Shown here: positions 7,492 to 17,800 of the stretch, piece after piece | Layout of the letters: each line of letters starts with the position of its first letter | How positions within the stretch are numbered: the first letter of the stretch is position 1 | From: Bacteroidales bacterium | Lineage (GTDB): Bacteria > Bacteroidota > Bacteroidia > Bacteroidales > Bacteroidaceae | Reading direction: 5' to 3' | Assembly: GCA_015060865.1 (NCBI GenBank) | Contig: SUXS01000020.1 | Span: 1 to 51,783 of the forward strand | DNA: 51,783 bases | The notes under the pieces: generated by a model | What the model was told of the DNA's origin: nothing | Seen by the model: only the letters and a program-made list of their open reading frames with translations | Database searches by the model: none | Program-made: the position numbers and the translations under genes

Positions 7492-8761
7492 GCTCTCCTT
7501 TCACAAACGGCTCTTCGTGCAGCTCATCGCATTCTCATGGGCTATCGTGCTATGCTTCGTCGGATTCCAGTATCTGAGGGAGAAGGAGTACAAGTCGGAG
7601 TTCCTGAGCGCCCAACTGCAACAGTACAACCACCATCTGCTGGTGGCCGTCGAGGAGGGCGAACCGTATGAAGAGTATGTAGCCTCGCATGAGAAACCCT
7701 TCGACGACCTGCGCATAACACTCATCACCCTCTCGGGAGCGGTCATCTACGACAACACCATCTCTATAGACTCGCTCGACAATCACCACAGCCGTCCTGA
7801 GGTGGCAGCTGCCCTCAAGCATGGCTCGGGTTACCACATAGGGCGCCACTCCACCAGCGACGGGCGACAGTACTTCTACTCTGCCACGCGGGGCGAACGG
7901 GTCGTCGTGCGCACGGCCATCCCATACTCGAGTACCCTGCGCACCCTGCTCGAAGCCGACTGGACTTTTCTGCTGATAATGATATCCGTAAGCCTGGCCA
8001 TGAGTGTCGTGGCCTATTTCACTACCCGTAAGCTGGGCAAGGACATTGAGCGCGTCAACCACTACGAAGCCGAGCAGGAGAAAAACCGCTTCAAACGCCA
8101 ACTCACCAATAACATCAACCACGAGCTCAAGACTCCCGTAGCCTCCATACAAGTGTGTCTCGAAACCCTGCTCTCGGGCATAACGCTCAGCGAGGAGAAG
8201 CAGATGGAGCTCATAGAACGCTGCTACACCCACACCGAGCGTCTGCGCCGCCTGCTGGAGGAGGTGTCGCTCATCACACGCATGGAAGATGGCAGCGCAC
8301 TCATCGGCAAAGAGCCCGTCGTCATCAACAGCATCATCCATGAGATAGCCTGCGAACTGAACGTCATGCCCGAGGAGGAGCGCCTGTATCTGCATACCGA
8401 CTTCTCCGAGCAGGTGACCATAGAGGGTAACCTGTCGCTCATCGGCTCTATCTTCCGCAACCTCACGGAGAATGCCATTGCCTACTCAGGCGGACGTAAC
8501 ATCTACATCACACTCATCGCGAACGATGACCGGCAGTGCAGCATACGCTTCGAAGACGATGGCTGTGGAGTGGAAGAGAAGCAGCTCCCCCGACTGTTTG
8601 AGCGCTTCTATCGGGTCGACAAGGGCCGCTCGCGCCAGAAGGGGGGTACAGGGCTCGGACTCTCCATCGTGAAGCACGCCGTACAGTTTCACGGAGGCAC
8701 CATCACTGCCACCAATCGCCCCGACGGCGGCTTGCGCTTTGACTTCTCGCTGAAGAAGTAA
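7475..8761 (+). CDS. Sensor histidine kinase, partner of the preceding regulator
   Basis: The 428-residue inner-membrane kinase has a transmembrane segment near 13-30, a periplasmic region of about 130 residues, a second segment near 164-182, the dimerisation H-box with H216 (NHELKTP), N-box NLTENA (329-334), G1 DDGCGV (361-366), F-box LFERFYR and G2 GGTGLGLS (390-397). All catalytic motifs look intact. The sensor region is larger than in E. coli PhoR, so it may sense something in the periplasm directly. Its start overlaps the regulator gene, so both are made together. Confidence 0.93.
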   Translation: MASANRLSFHKRLFVQLIAFSWAIVLCFVGFQYLREKEYKSEFLSAQLQQYNHHLLVAVEEGEPYEEYVASHEKPFDDLRITLITLSGAVIYDNTISIDSLDNHHSRPEVAAALKHGSGYHIGRHSTSDGRQYFYSATRGERVVVRTAIPYSSTLRTLLEADWTFLLIMISVSLAMSVVAYFTTRKLGKDIERVNHYEAEQEKNRFKRQLTNNINHELKTPVASIQVCLETLLSGITLSEEKQMELIERCYTHTERLRRLLEEVSLITRMEDGSALIGKEPVVINSIIHEIACELNVMPEEERLYLHTDFSEQVTIEGNLSLIGSIFRNLTENAIAYSGGRNIYITLIANDDRQCSIRFEDDGCGVEEKQLPRLFERFYRVDKGRSRQKGGTGLGLSIVKHAVQFHGGTITATNRPDGGLRFDFSLKK

Positions 8762-8886
8762 TAGCAGAAGATTGTGCGCAATAGTTTGCGTATCAACGAT
8801 ACATAAGGAAAGCAGACGTGGAGAAATCTCGGACAATCGTACCAATCTTGCAGGATAAGTGGCTCATAATGGAGGATTTTAGGTTG

Positions 8887-8894
8887 TAACTTTG
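8887..8894 (+). promoter_or_regulatory. Bacteroidetes -7 box TAACTTTG upstream of the first DUF4421-like gene
   Basis: TAACTTTG followed by CAG matches TAnnTTTG exactly and lies about 20 bases before the ATG at 8914. No clear -33 TTTG at the right distance. Confidence 0.5.
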
Positions 8895-8913
8895 CAGTGC
8901 AAAAGGTGTTCAG

Positions 8914-9891
8914 ATGAAAAAGTACCTCCTCGCATTCTCTATCGTATCGTTGCTATCCTCCACCATAATGGCTCAGGAGGGTTTCTTCGAGCGTTTCGTG
9001 TTCAGGCCCGATACTATCTATGCCGTGCGCCATCCCTACCGCTACACCATACGGCCCAATGTGGGTACCTCGTTCGGGCAGTTTACCTCCAACTGGGACG
9101 ATGGCGGCTTGCCCCACTCCTATAGCCTGATGTCGTCGCCAATCTTCAAGGCGGGCTGCAGCGTATCGTATCTGGGCATTACCGCAGGTATTCACCGCGA
9201 TGTGAAGCGCCTCTTTGGCGAGACCGAGGAGACGGAATACAGCTTCAGCGGATACACCCCGATTGTGGGTGGCGAACTCTCCTATAGCTCCTCGCACACC
9301 CATACGATGAGCAGCAAAGGTGATGGTGAGACGCTATGGCAATTACCGCTCGACGGGTGTCACACACGGCGTTTTCTGGCCAATGGCTACGTGGTGCTCA
9401 ATCCTCGCCGCTTTTCACTGCCCGCCGCGCTCACCCAACGCTATAAGCAGATACGTAGTGCTGGTAGTGCTCTCCTTGGAGCATCGCTCACGGGATTCCG
9501 TATGGATGTGGATGTATCGCAGTTGCCACCCCAGCTAATCGATGAGAACACTCCCTACGACTATGCCCGCCACATCATCTACACCGCAGCGAGCCTTGGT
9601 GCCGGCTATGCCTATAACTGGGTGCTCCCGGACAACTGGATGCTGCACGCCTCGTACCTGCACACGCTCTCGCTCTACCACTATGGCGAGATAGCCTTTG
9701 CCGATGGCACTATCCCCTTTGGTCACAAGCTTAACCAAGGCGGCATCGTACGCCTCGGCTCGGTATGGGACATCGACCGCTACTTCGGTGGCTTCACAGG
9801 GACGATGCAAATGCAATGGATGAGCCTCTCGCCCATCTACACCTTTGACTTCTACGTACGCACCCGCCTCTTCTTCGGCTTCCGGTTCTAA
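8914..9891 (+). CDS. DUF4421-like outer-membrane protein, paralog 1
   Basis: The 325-residue product has a signal peptide (cleavage near MAQ, residue 21) and many predicted beta-strands, with GAGYAYNWVLPDNWMLHASY near 245-265 and an RLFFGFRF end suited to outer-membrane insertion. I believe it belongs to DUF4421, a Bacteroidetes family of unknown function; this is from memory of the motif. A near-copy lies at 11250-12218, with a phospholipase D-family gene between. The pair shares a 191-base block with three differences, while the signal peptides and first 60 codons have diverged. The ATG follows a promoter-like box. Confidence 0.75.
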   Translation: MKKYLLAFSIVSLLSSTIMAQEGFFERFVFRPDTIYAVRHPYRYTIRPNVGTSFGQFTSNWDDGGLPHSYSLMSSPIFKAGCSVSYLGITAGIHRDVKRLFGETEETEYSFSGYTPIVGGELSYSSSHTHTMSSKGDGETLWQLPLDGCHTRRFLANGYVVLNPRRFSLPAALTQRYKQIRSAGSALLGASLTGFRMDVDVSQLPPQLIDENTPYDYARHIIYTAASLGAGYAYNWVLPDNWMLHASYLHTLSLYHYGEIAFADGTIPFGHKLNQGGIVRLGSVWDIDRYFGGFTGTMQMQWMSLSPIYTFDFYVRTRLFFGFRF

Positions 9892-9945
9892 CATTAATAA
9901 AATATAAATAATCTGGTTTTAAGCTATAGAATATCATATTTCACG

Positions 9946-9953
9946 TAATTTTG
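9946..9953 (+). promoter_or_regulatory. -7 box TAATTTTG before the phospholipase D-family gene
   Basis: TAATTTTG followed by CA matches TAnnTTTG and lies 24 bases before the ATG at 9977. It suggests that this gene has its own promoter despite lying in a same-direction cluster. Confidence 0.5.
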
Positions 9954-9976
9954 CAAGATATAGACCTAAACAGATA

Positions 9977-11200
9977 ATGAAAAAACTATTCATAGCCATC
10001 ATATCCGCCCTTCTCTGCCTACCGCTTGCTGCGGTGGAGCGTGAGGACGAGGCGTTTCCGCTCGACACGGCCGACGTGGTGTGGACCTTCACCGAGGGCA
10101 ACCGCGTGAAGCTGCTCAACAATGCCGATGCCAAGTTCATCGACCTGCTCACGTGCATCGACACGGCACGCCACTCGGTGCACCTCGAATACTTCAACTT
10201 CCGCAACGACTCCATCAACAAGATTATGATGACGCTCTTGGCGCGTAAGTTGAAAGAGGGTGTCGAGGTGCGCATCCTCTTTGATGACTTTGGTAATATC
10301 TCCAATGACCGTCCTATCCGCCGTAAGCACTTGCGTGAGATGCGCGAGCTAGGATTCAAGATCAAGCCCTACGACCCCATGCAATTCCCATGGATCAACC
10401 ACGCCTTCCACCGCGACCATCGCAAGGTGGCTGTCGTGGATGGGCAGACGGCATTTATCGGTGGTATCAACGTGGCCGACTACTACGTCACAGGTTTGCC
10501 CGGGGTAGGCGACTGGCGCGATATGCACTTGCGCATCGAGGGACCTGCCGCCAATATTGTTCAGCGCAACTTCATCACCATGTGGAACGCCGAGACCAAG
10601 GAAAAGCTCTCACCTTCCGACTACTGCCTTGCCCATACGACCTATGCCGATGGGGTGCCCGTAGCCATTGTCAACGACCATCCGCGCCATAGCAATGGCG
10701 ACATTCTCGATGCCTATCTTTGGCTTATCGGTGAGGCCAAGCGGGAGATCAAGATTGTCACGCCCTATTTCCTGCCGCCACCCAGCATACGCCGTGCCTT
10801 GGCCCATGCCGTGGAGCGTGGGGTCGACGTGCAGATACTCATCTCGGCCAAGGGCGATATTGCGCTCACCCCCGAAGGTTCCAAGCGTATGGGTTACAAG
10901 CTCACCAAGCGGGGTGTCAACGTGTTCCTCTTCAACGGCGGCTTCCACCACTCCAAGGTGATGTCCATCGATGATGACTGCTGCATGATAGGTTCGGCCA
11001 ACCTCGAGAGCCGAAGCCTCTTCTACGATCACGAACAGAATGCCATCGTGGTGGACACGGCCCTCGTAGACGACTTCGTGGAGATTTACGAGGCCGACAA
11101 GCTCAACAGCGACACACTCACCCGCGAACTCTACAAGAGTGCTACGCCCTGGAAACGCTTCGTGGGGCGCTTGGCAGTGTTCCTGAGGCCGATACTATGA
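9977..11200 (+). CDS. Phospholipase D-family protein (cardiolipin synthase-like), predicted exported
   Basis: The 407-residue protein has both HKD motifs: H148-K150-D155 (HRKVAVVD) and H325-K327-D332 (HSKVMSID), each followed by the usual Gly/Asn-rich turn (IGGIN, IGSAN). Cardiolipin synthases of this family join or cleave phosphodiester bonds in phospholipids. Unlike classical Cls proteins, which carry two N-terminal membrane helices, this one starts with a short signal peptide (about 1-19), so the active domain should face the periplasm. It is flanked by two DUF4421-like genes, which hints at a shared envelope job. A periplasmic phospholipase is an equally good label. Confidence 0.85.
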   Translation: MKKLFIAIISALLCLPLAAVEREDEAFPLDTADVVWTFTEGNRVKLLNNADAKFIDLLTCIDTARHSVHLEYFNFRNDSINKIMMTLLARKLKEGVEVRILFDDFGNISNDRPIRRKHLREMRELGFKIKPYDPMQFPWINHAFHRDHRKVAVVDGQTAFIGGINVADYYVTGLPGVGDWRDMHLRIEGPAANIVQRNFITMWNAETKEKLSPSDYCLAHTTYADGVPVAIVNDHPRHSNGDILDAYLWLIGEAKREIKIVTPYFLPPPSIRRALAHAVERGVDVQILISAKGDIALTPEGSKRMGYKLTKRGVNVFLFNGGFHHSKVMSIDDDCCMIGSANLESRSLFYDHEQNAIVVDTALVDDFVEIYEADKLNSDTLTRELYKSATPWKRFVGRLAVFLRPIL

Positions 11201-11249
11201 GAGTTGAGAGTTTAGTGAAGTCCGTCATCCATCATCCATTAACCAAAAC

Positions 11250-12218
11250 GTGCGCATCTTCCTCTCCCTCCTCATCTTCCTCTCCTCAGCGGTCGTTGCC
11301 CAAGAGAGCAAGCTGCAGAGTCTCCTCTTCGGCACTGACAGCACCTATGCTGTGCGCCATCCTTTTCGATTTACTATACGTCCAAACGTAGGCACCACTT
11401 TCGGACAGTACACCTCCCAATGGACTGCAGAAGACACGCCCCATAGCTACAGCCTGATGTCGTCGCCAATCTTCAAGGCGGGCTGTAGCGTATCGTATCT
11501 GGGCATTACCGCAGGTGTTCACCGCGATGTGAAGCGCCTCTTTGGCGAGACCGAGGAGACGGAGTACAGCTTCAGCGGATACACCCCGATTGTGGGTGGC
11601 GAACTCTCCTATAGCTCCTCGCACACCCATACGATGAGCAGTAATGGGGATGGCGAGACCCTCTGGAAGCTGCCGCTTAGCGGTTGCCACACACGCCGAC
11701 TCCTTGCCAATGGATACGTGGTGCTCAATCCGCGCCGCTTCTCTCTGCCCGCCGCGCTTACCCAACGCTATAAGCAGATACGCAGTGCTGGTAGTGCCAT
11801 CCTGGGAGCATCCCTCACAGGGTTTCGTATGGATGTGGATGTATCGCAGTTGCCACCCCAGCTGACCGACGAGAACACCCCCTACGACTATGCCCGCCAC
11901 ATCATCTACACAGCAGCGAGCCTTGGCGCCGGCTATGCCTACAACTGGGTGCTCCCTGACAACTGGATGCTTCACGCCTCCTACCTGCACACCCTCTCGC
12001 TCTACCACTATGGCGAGATAGCCTTCACCGATGGCACCATCCCCTTCGGTCACAAACTTAATCAGGGTGGCATCGTCCGCCTGGGCAGCGTGTGGGACGT
12101 AGAACACTACTTCGGCGGCTTCGTAGGTACGATGCAGATGCAGTGGATGAGCTACACCCCCATCCACACCTTCGACTTCTACGTCAACACCCGCCTCTTC
12201 TTCGGTTTCCGGTTTTGA
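11250..12218 (+). CDS. DUF4421-like outer-membrane protein, paralog 2
   Basis: The 322-residue product closely matches the protein at 8914-9891 over most of its length, with the same RLFFGFRF end. I use the GTG start at 11250 because it gives a proper signal peptide (MRIFLSLLIFLSSAVVAQ) and no in-frame ATG fits. No strong ribosome site is seen, so it may rely on coupling to the upstream gene 49 bases away. The leader contains short GAGAGTT repeats. Its function is unknown. A hairpin at 12296-12329 lies 77 bases downstream. Confidence 0.73.
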   Translation: MRIFLSLLIFLSSAVVAQESKLQSLLFGTDSTYAVRHPFRFTIRPNVGTTFGQYTSQWTAEDTPHSYSLMSSPIFKAGCSVSYLGITAGVHRDVKRLFGETEETEYSFSGYTPIVGGELSYSSSHTHTMSSNGDGETLWKLPLSGCHTRRLLANGYVVLNPRRFSLPAALTQRYKQIRSAGSAILGASLTGFRMDVDVSQLPPQLTDENTPYDYARHIIYTAASLGAGYAYNWVLPDNWMLHASYLHTLSLYHYGEIAFTDGTIPFGHKLNQGGIVRLGSVWDVEHYFGGFVGTMQMQWMSYTPIHTFDFYVNTRLFFGFRF

Positions 12219-12295
12219 CTTTATTTTCAGTTATGATATCTGATGAGATGAGTACTTTTCTTATCTCTATGAAGATGAGTGTATGAACAATAGAG

Positions 12296-12329
12296 ATAGG
12301 GCTGAACCCATAAAAGGAATCAGCCCTAT
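12296..12329. terminator. Shared hairpin between convergent genes
   Basis: ATAGGGCTGA (12296-12305) and TCAGCCCTAT (12320-12329) form a 10-bp stem. It lies between the plus-strand DUF4421-like gene and the minus-strand GH127 gene and could stop transcription from both sides. Confidence 0.65.
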
Positions 12330-12381
12330 TGTTGTCACGTATAAAAAACTTATCGGACACTCATTATATGAAGAGTAGTAT

Positions 12382-14868
12382 TTACTTCACAATCCACTCG
12401 AACACACCGGCCGAGAGGCGCTTGTTCATCGTAACCTCGAGCTTGAGGGCTGTGGTCTTCACAGGCTTGAAGTTAACGGTGCAGGGCTCGCCCTTGGCTA
12501 CAGGATAGCCGTCGGGGCTCTCTACAGGCTGCCAGTTGCCATTGGCATCCTTGTAATAGATCTTCCAACTGTCGGGGATACGGCATCCGCCCCAGGGCTG
12601 GTCATCAAACCAGTAAACTGAACAGCTCTGTACGGTGGCTTCCTCGGGGAAGGTGTAAGAGATCCACTCTGTAGAGTTGTTCTTGGGCCACCAGTGGGTG
12701 TAAGGCATAGAACGGTCGTTGCCATCCTTCGGCACGAGACGGTCGGCAATACTCTGCAGGGCGGGGATGCGCATGGATGAGTGAATCTTACTCAGTGAGG
12801 CCAAGGTAGCGGGAGCTGCGGGGTTGGTGGCCTTGAGGTCCTGAGGAATCCATACCTTCATGTCGCCATTGCCACGATGACACCAAGCGTAGTAGGGGAT
12901 AAGCGTGAGCTTTACCTCCTGGGTAGTGAGCTTGCCTTGCTTGTCGAAGGCGAGTGTCTGGGCATCGGTGGTGAGTGTAGTGATGTTCTGTGTCTTGTAG
13001 GTGTTGAGCTTAGCCTTGCTAGCTTCGGGGATGAAGGCATCGAGGCTGCGCTGCTCGAGGGTGAACTCGGGGTTCTGGTTGATGAGTACGCTCTTGATGT
13101 CGAACTTGTTGTCGGGCCACTCGGCGCAGTATACGATCGGGCCACGCTCGATGCTTACCATACCGCGGTCGGCCTCTACCTTCTCACTGGCACGTACGGT
13201 GCGGGGCTCCATGTCGAAGTGGATGGTCACCTCGTCACCCTTCTTCCACTTGCGGGGAATGGTGAAGTAGCCGTCCTCTGTCACGGTACCTTCGGCCTCT
13301 ACACCATTAACCTTGATGCTGTAGCCGAGGCGCTTGTTGTCGCTGTAGCTGTAGAGCTCGCCGGGGAGCGGACGACTCTTGAGCCAGCCGGGGATACGGA
13401 TCTTGAGGTCAAACTGTCCGCAGCTGTTGCGGTCCACCTTGATATTGATGTCGCCACAATAGGGATAGCCAGTGCTCTGTGTGAGAGCTACCTTCTTGCC
13501 CGCTACCGTGAGGTTCGAGGTGTTGCTGAGGAAGAGGTTTACGTATACCGCACGGTCTTTTACTGCATATACATAACCGGGTAGTGAGGGTACGAAACGG
13601 CTGATGTTGCTCGGGCAGCATGCGCAACCGAACCATGCCTGGCGCTGATGCTGACCCATTGACTCCAAGGGGTTGGGGTAGAAGAATTTACCACCATCGA
13701 GGCTCACACCGCTGATAAGGCCGTTGTAGAGTGAGCGCTCCAGCACGTCGTAGTACTTAGACTCGCCATGGAGGAGGAACAGACGATGGTTTACATATAC
13801 ATTACCGATGGCTGCACAGGTCTCGCAGTAGGCACTCATGTTGGGGAGGTAGTAGTTGGGACCAAAGGCCTCGCCCGATGCTGTAGCGCCGATACCGCCA
13901 GTGATGTAGAGTTTCTTGTTCACGATGTTGTCCCAAATGGCGTCGATAGCATTGATGTAGGCAGAGTCTCCTGTGAGGGCAGCTACATCGGCCATGCCGG
14001 CATACATATAAGTGGCACGTACGGCGTGACCTACAGCCTCGTCTTGCTCTACCACGGGCTTGTGGCTCTGTGAATACTCGGTCTTGATGGTGGTCTTGCC
14101 GCGATAATCGAGGAAGAACTTGGCTTGGTCAAGGTACTTGCGGTCGCCAGTCACGAGGTACAGACGGCAGAGAGCCATCTCGGCAATCTGGTGACCAGGT
14201 ACTACGCATGCTTGTCCGGGCTTGTCACCTACTTCACGGATGACGCAGTCGGCATAGCGGATAGCGATGTCGAGGAACTTGCGTGAGCCTGTAGCCTGAT
14301 AGTGTGCTACGGCACCCTCAACCATGTGGCCGAGGTTGTAGAACTCGTGGCTGAGGTCCTCAACCTTACTCCAGCGGGTGTCGCCAGCCCAGTGATGAGG
14401 GTCGCCAGGATTCTGTGTACGTGCAGTGTAGAGGTATCCGTCGGGCTCTTGAGCCGATGCGATAACGTTCAATACGCTGTCAATGTACTGCTTTAACTTC
14501 TTGTCGGGGTAGGTCTGCAGGATGTAGCTGGCACCCTCAATGGTCTTGTAGGGGTCAGTGTCGTCGAAAGAGTATCCTACGCCATTTACCTTGAACACTT
14601 TAGAGGGATCCTTCATGTGCTCGGCGGCATTGGAGAAGTTGGTGTAGCGTCCCTCGCTCTCACATTTGCTGAAGGCAAGAGGAATGGTGACTACACGGCT
14701 TGCCTCGAGGCGCTGGCCCCAGAAGCTGTTGCTCTCAACCTTTACAGAGGTAAAGGGAACCGGGGTGATGGGGTAACCACCCGAGGTGTGGTCGTGCTTG
14801 TGACCGGGATGTGCACTGATAGGCAGGATGATGGCTGCTGCAAGTGCGGTCAGAATTGCTTTTTTCAT
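12382..14868 (-). CDS. Glycoside hydrolase family 127 (beta-L-arabinofuranosidase type), with C-terminal accessory domain
   Basis: Secreted enzyme of 828 residues from ATG 14868 (MKKAILTALAA, signal peptide to about 19); an upstream ATG would add 19 unlikely residues overlapping GH43. The GH127 catalytic set is visible: acid/base E333 (GEAFGPNYY), E349 and C351 (YCETC), and C417-C418 (GCACCPSN), matching the zinc-cysteine site known for beta-L-arabinofuranosidase HypBA1. A beta-sandwich region follows, then about 150 extra residues with WWPKN and WFDDQPWGGCR resembling a discoidin-like carbohydrate-binding fold. Its start lies one base after the GH43 stop, so translation is coupled. Other GH127 substrates (rhamnogalacturonan-II side chains) are possible. 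Confidence 0.9.
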   Translation of the reverse strand: MKKAILTALAAAIILPISAHPGHKHDHTSGGYPITPVPFTSVKVESNSFWGQRLEASRVVTIPLAFSKCESEGRYTNFSNAAEHMKDPSKVFKVNGVGYSFDDTDPYKTIEGASYILQTYPDKKLKQYIDSVLNVIASAQEPDGYLYTARTQNPGDPHHWAGDTRWSKVEDLSHEFYNLGHMVEGAVAHYQATGSRKFLDIAIRYADCVIREVGDKPGQACVVPGHQIAEMALCRLYLVTGDRKYLDQAKFFLDYRGKTTIKTEYSQSHKPVVEQDEAVGHAVRATYMYAGMADVAALTGDSAYINAIDAIWDNIVNKKLYITGGIGATASGEAFGPNYYLPNMSAYCETCAAIGNVYVNHRLFLLHGESKYYDVLERSLYNGLISGVSLDGGKFFYPNPLESMGQHQRQAWFGCACCPSNISRFVPSLPGYVYAVKDRAVYVNLFLSNTSNLTVAGKKVALTQSTGYPYCGDINIKVDRNSCGQFDLKIRIPGWLKSRPLPGELYSYSDNKRLGYSIKVNGVEAEGTVTEDGYFTIPRKWKKGDEVTIHFDMEPRTVRASEKVEADRGMVSIERGPIVYCAEWPDNKFDIKSVLINQNPEFTLEQRSLDAFIPEASKAKLNTYKTQNITTLTTDAQTLAFDKQGKLTTQEVKLTLIPYYAWCHRGNGDMKVWIPQDLKATNPAAPATLASLSKIHSSMRIPALQSIADRLVPKDGNDRSMPYTHWWPKNNSTEWISYTFPEEATVQSCSVYWFDDQPWGGCRIPDSWKIYYKDANGNWQPVESPDGYPVAKGEPCTVNFKPVKTTALKLEVTMNKRLSAGVFEWIVK

Positions 14869-14869
14869 G

Positions 14870-17800
14870 TTACTTGTTATTATTGGTGTTTTGGTTATTG
14901 TTGTTTTTCCATAAATCAAATTCATCGAACGATACCCATGATTTGTTGTCGGTATATGTCGTCTGATAGAGACCTACCTTCAGCTTCTTGCCATTGAGTT
15001 GTGGGGCATGGATGGGTGAACCTGGCATATCGGTCCAGCTCTTGCCATCTTGGCTGGTGCGGATGGTGAAGATGTCTCCTGTGCGCTCGATTTGCAGGTA
15101 GGGATCGTAGTTCCATCCGTTGCCACGCGGATATTGTGGACGGCTATAGCCACGGACATGGGTGAGCATGTTGCCGCAGTTGTAGTTGGGGAATACACCG
15201 ATGTGGATAATCTCTTGGCCACGGTTGCCTGAGTCGTCCAATACGATGAGTCCACCCTCGTTGTAGGCTGGTGTGCGGTGCTCGGCTTGTCCGTCGAGTG
15301 CAACCACTTTGGTCTGTACGAGGAAGTCGCCCTCCAACTCCTTATATAATATAATGCCGTTGTCCTCTTTGCGTGTGTTGAGGTTGGCGTTCGCTGAGGT
15401 GAGCTTGATAGCACCGTCTACGGCTTGTGCACTCATGGCATATTGTGGGTCGCCATTGGCCAGTACACCGTCCCATCCCTCCTTGTTGGCAATGTAGTCG
15501 GCAGGCTTGTCGGCTCTGTCGCCGAAGTGTACGAACTGGTCGGCTGCGATGGTGATATCGGCACTCAGAATGCGTGAGAACTGCCCGCTGTCGTCGGTCA
15601 CCTGAACGAGGCACTTCTGTGTGGCTTTCCCGTCGGTAGAGAGGATGAGCGATGATAGATTGGTTGAGGGGATAGTGCTCCAGTCGATGGTGGAGTTAGA
15701 TGGCGATTTGCTGGAATTCTTGGAACCTTTAGAATTCCTGGGCTTATCGAAACTTGTCACTGCATATCTATAGTTGAGCAGGCCCGACTCCATGCGCTTT
15801 CCATTGCCATCCACTACGCTTATGCTGAGTAGGCTAGGGGAGAGGCTGCGTACTTGCAGGTCAAGCGCACCGTCGAATGTAATCTTGTCATTCGTGCTTG
15901 ATGGAGCGGCATAGGCTGCTTGTACATCGGCCTCCGTGAAGCTCTTGTCGAAGAACTGGAGTGAGTGCAGGTAGCCGCTAAACTTATTGCCGCCGTCCAT
16001 AGATGCACCCAGTGTGATGCGTCCTTCGGGGCGAATCATGAGGAACATGTTCTTCTCGATAATCTTCTGTCCGTTGAGATATACACGCTCATAGTAACCG
16101 TCGAAAGTGACTACCCAATGTTGCCATTCACCTTCTCCGCTGAGGCATTCTCTCGGTGCGCCCGAATTCTCGAACGAGGCGTTATGTGCTACGAGGCCAT
16201 TGCTGCGGTCGCGGCCTTGGCGGAACTCTATCGTGGCGAGGTCGTTGCGGCGCTCGGTAAATTCGGCCACCGTCTCGATGTTGCCCACTTGTGGGTTGAG
16301 TGTCCATGCCGTGATGGTGTAGGGCGCATTGTAGGTCATCGTCTTGGGGAGGCTAAAGCTGCTCTTGAGTGACTGCTGCCCATTGAAGTAGAAGGCATAT
16401 TTACCTTTCTTAATCTCTACAACAATGTTCTTGTCGCCACTGAAGGTGCCGCCCGGACGGTTCTTGATTTCCTTGAGGCTCAAGGCCTTTCCCATAGCGT
16501 AGTCATCGGCATTGATGTCTACAATCTTATTGCCCTTCTCGGCTGTTTTCAGGTGCTCGGCAGGTTCGATATCCTTTTCATGAATCCATGGATAGCCAGC
16601 CAAGAGCGCTTCTTCGTCGATAGCAACTTCGGGCAACAGATTCTTCGGATTCTTACGCTTGGTGGCATTGTAAACCTTTACGTTCCAGATAGCCGGGAAG
16701 TGTCCGTTCTTCTGTGTGTCTGTCACCGTGATGCGGATGTATCGTGCTTTGCATGCTCCCTCATCTATCATGGGAGAACCCTGTTGCGTGTTCTGTGTCT
16801 TGTCGGCATAGAGTGTCCAGTTGATACCGTCAACAGAGGTCTCTATCTTGTATTGGTAGAAGAAGGTGGTATACTCAAACTGTGTCCATACCTGGTTGAA
16901 CTTCTGCTCCTTGCCGAAGTCTATGGTTATCCACTCCTCGCCGTGGCACTGGCGGGCACGCCATAGGGTGGCGTTGTTGTCGTCGGTAGCATACTCGGGC
17001 TTGAACCACTCATCGTAGTAAGATGAAGCAGTAACCTTGGCACCATAAGCCAAGTTCTCTATATAGTTCTTCTTGGCCTGCTTCTGGAACGACTCAGGGA
17101 TGAGTCCCTCATGAGTGGGGATAATTTTCTTGATATTTCCCTCAGCATCGAACTCCATCTTGTCGATACATATCTGACGGTGGAATCCATGGATGGAGTG
17201 GGGATTGTTGTGGCGGTGATATACAATGTAGTAATCGTCGCCATCGATGAGTACAGAGTGATGGCCAGGGCCATGGATGGTGCCATCGGCATTGGTCTCC
17301 AGGATGCAACCTTTGTATTCGTAGGGTCCCATCGGTCCCTCCTTGCTGATGGCATACTGCACGCGGTAGGTGTGGTCGTGGCATGAGCCGGACGAATAGG
17401 TGAAGTAGTAGATGCCGTCTTTCTTGAACACGAATGGTGCTTCGAAGAAATCCTTAATCTCGGTATTGAGGATGAGCTTCTTGTCGGTAAACGATTTGCC
17501 GTCAGGAGCAAGCTTGGCTACACCGCAGCCGAAGTTTTCGTAGATGCCCCATGTGCCGAAGTAAAGATATTCGGAACCGTCATCATCGACAAACAGCTGT
17601 GGGTCGAGTGTGATGGCATTGTGTACGAAACGGTCTTGCACGAGGATGGCATCCGGTGCTCCGAGGCGGTTTGTCCACGGACCAGTGGGACTATCACTTT
17701 CGCCTACATAAATCACACACGGCGTGCAGTAGTAGTAGCGGTAGCTGCCGTCGGGCTGCTGTACCACGTCGGGTGCCCATACTACTTCTGTCGTGGGCCA

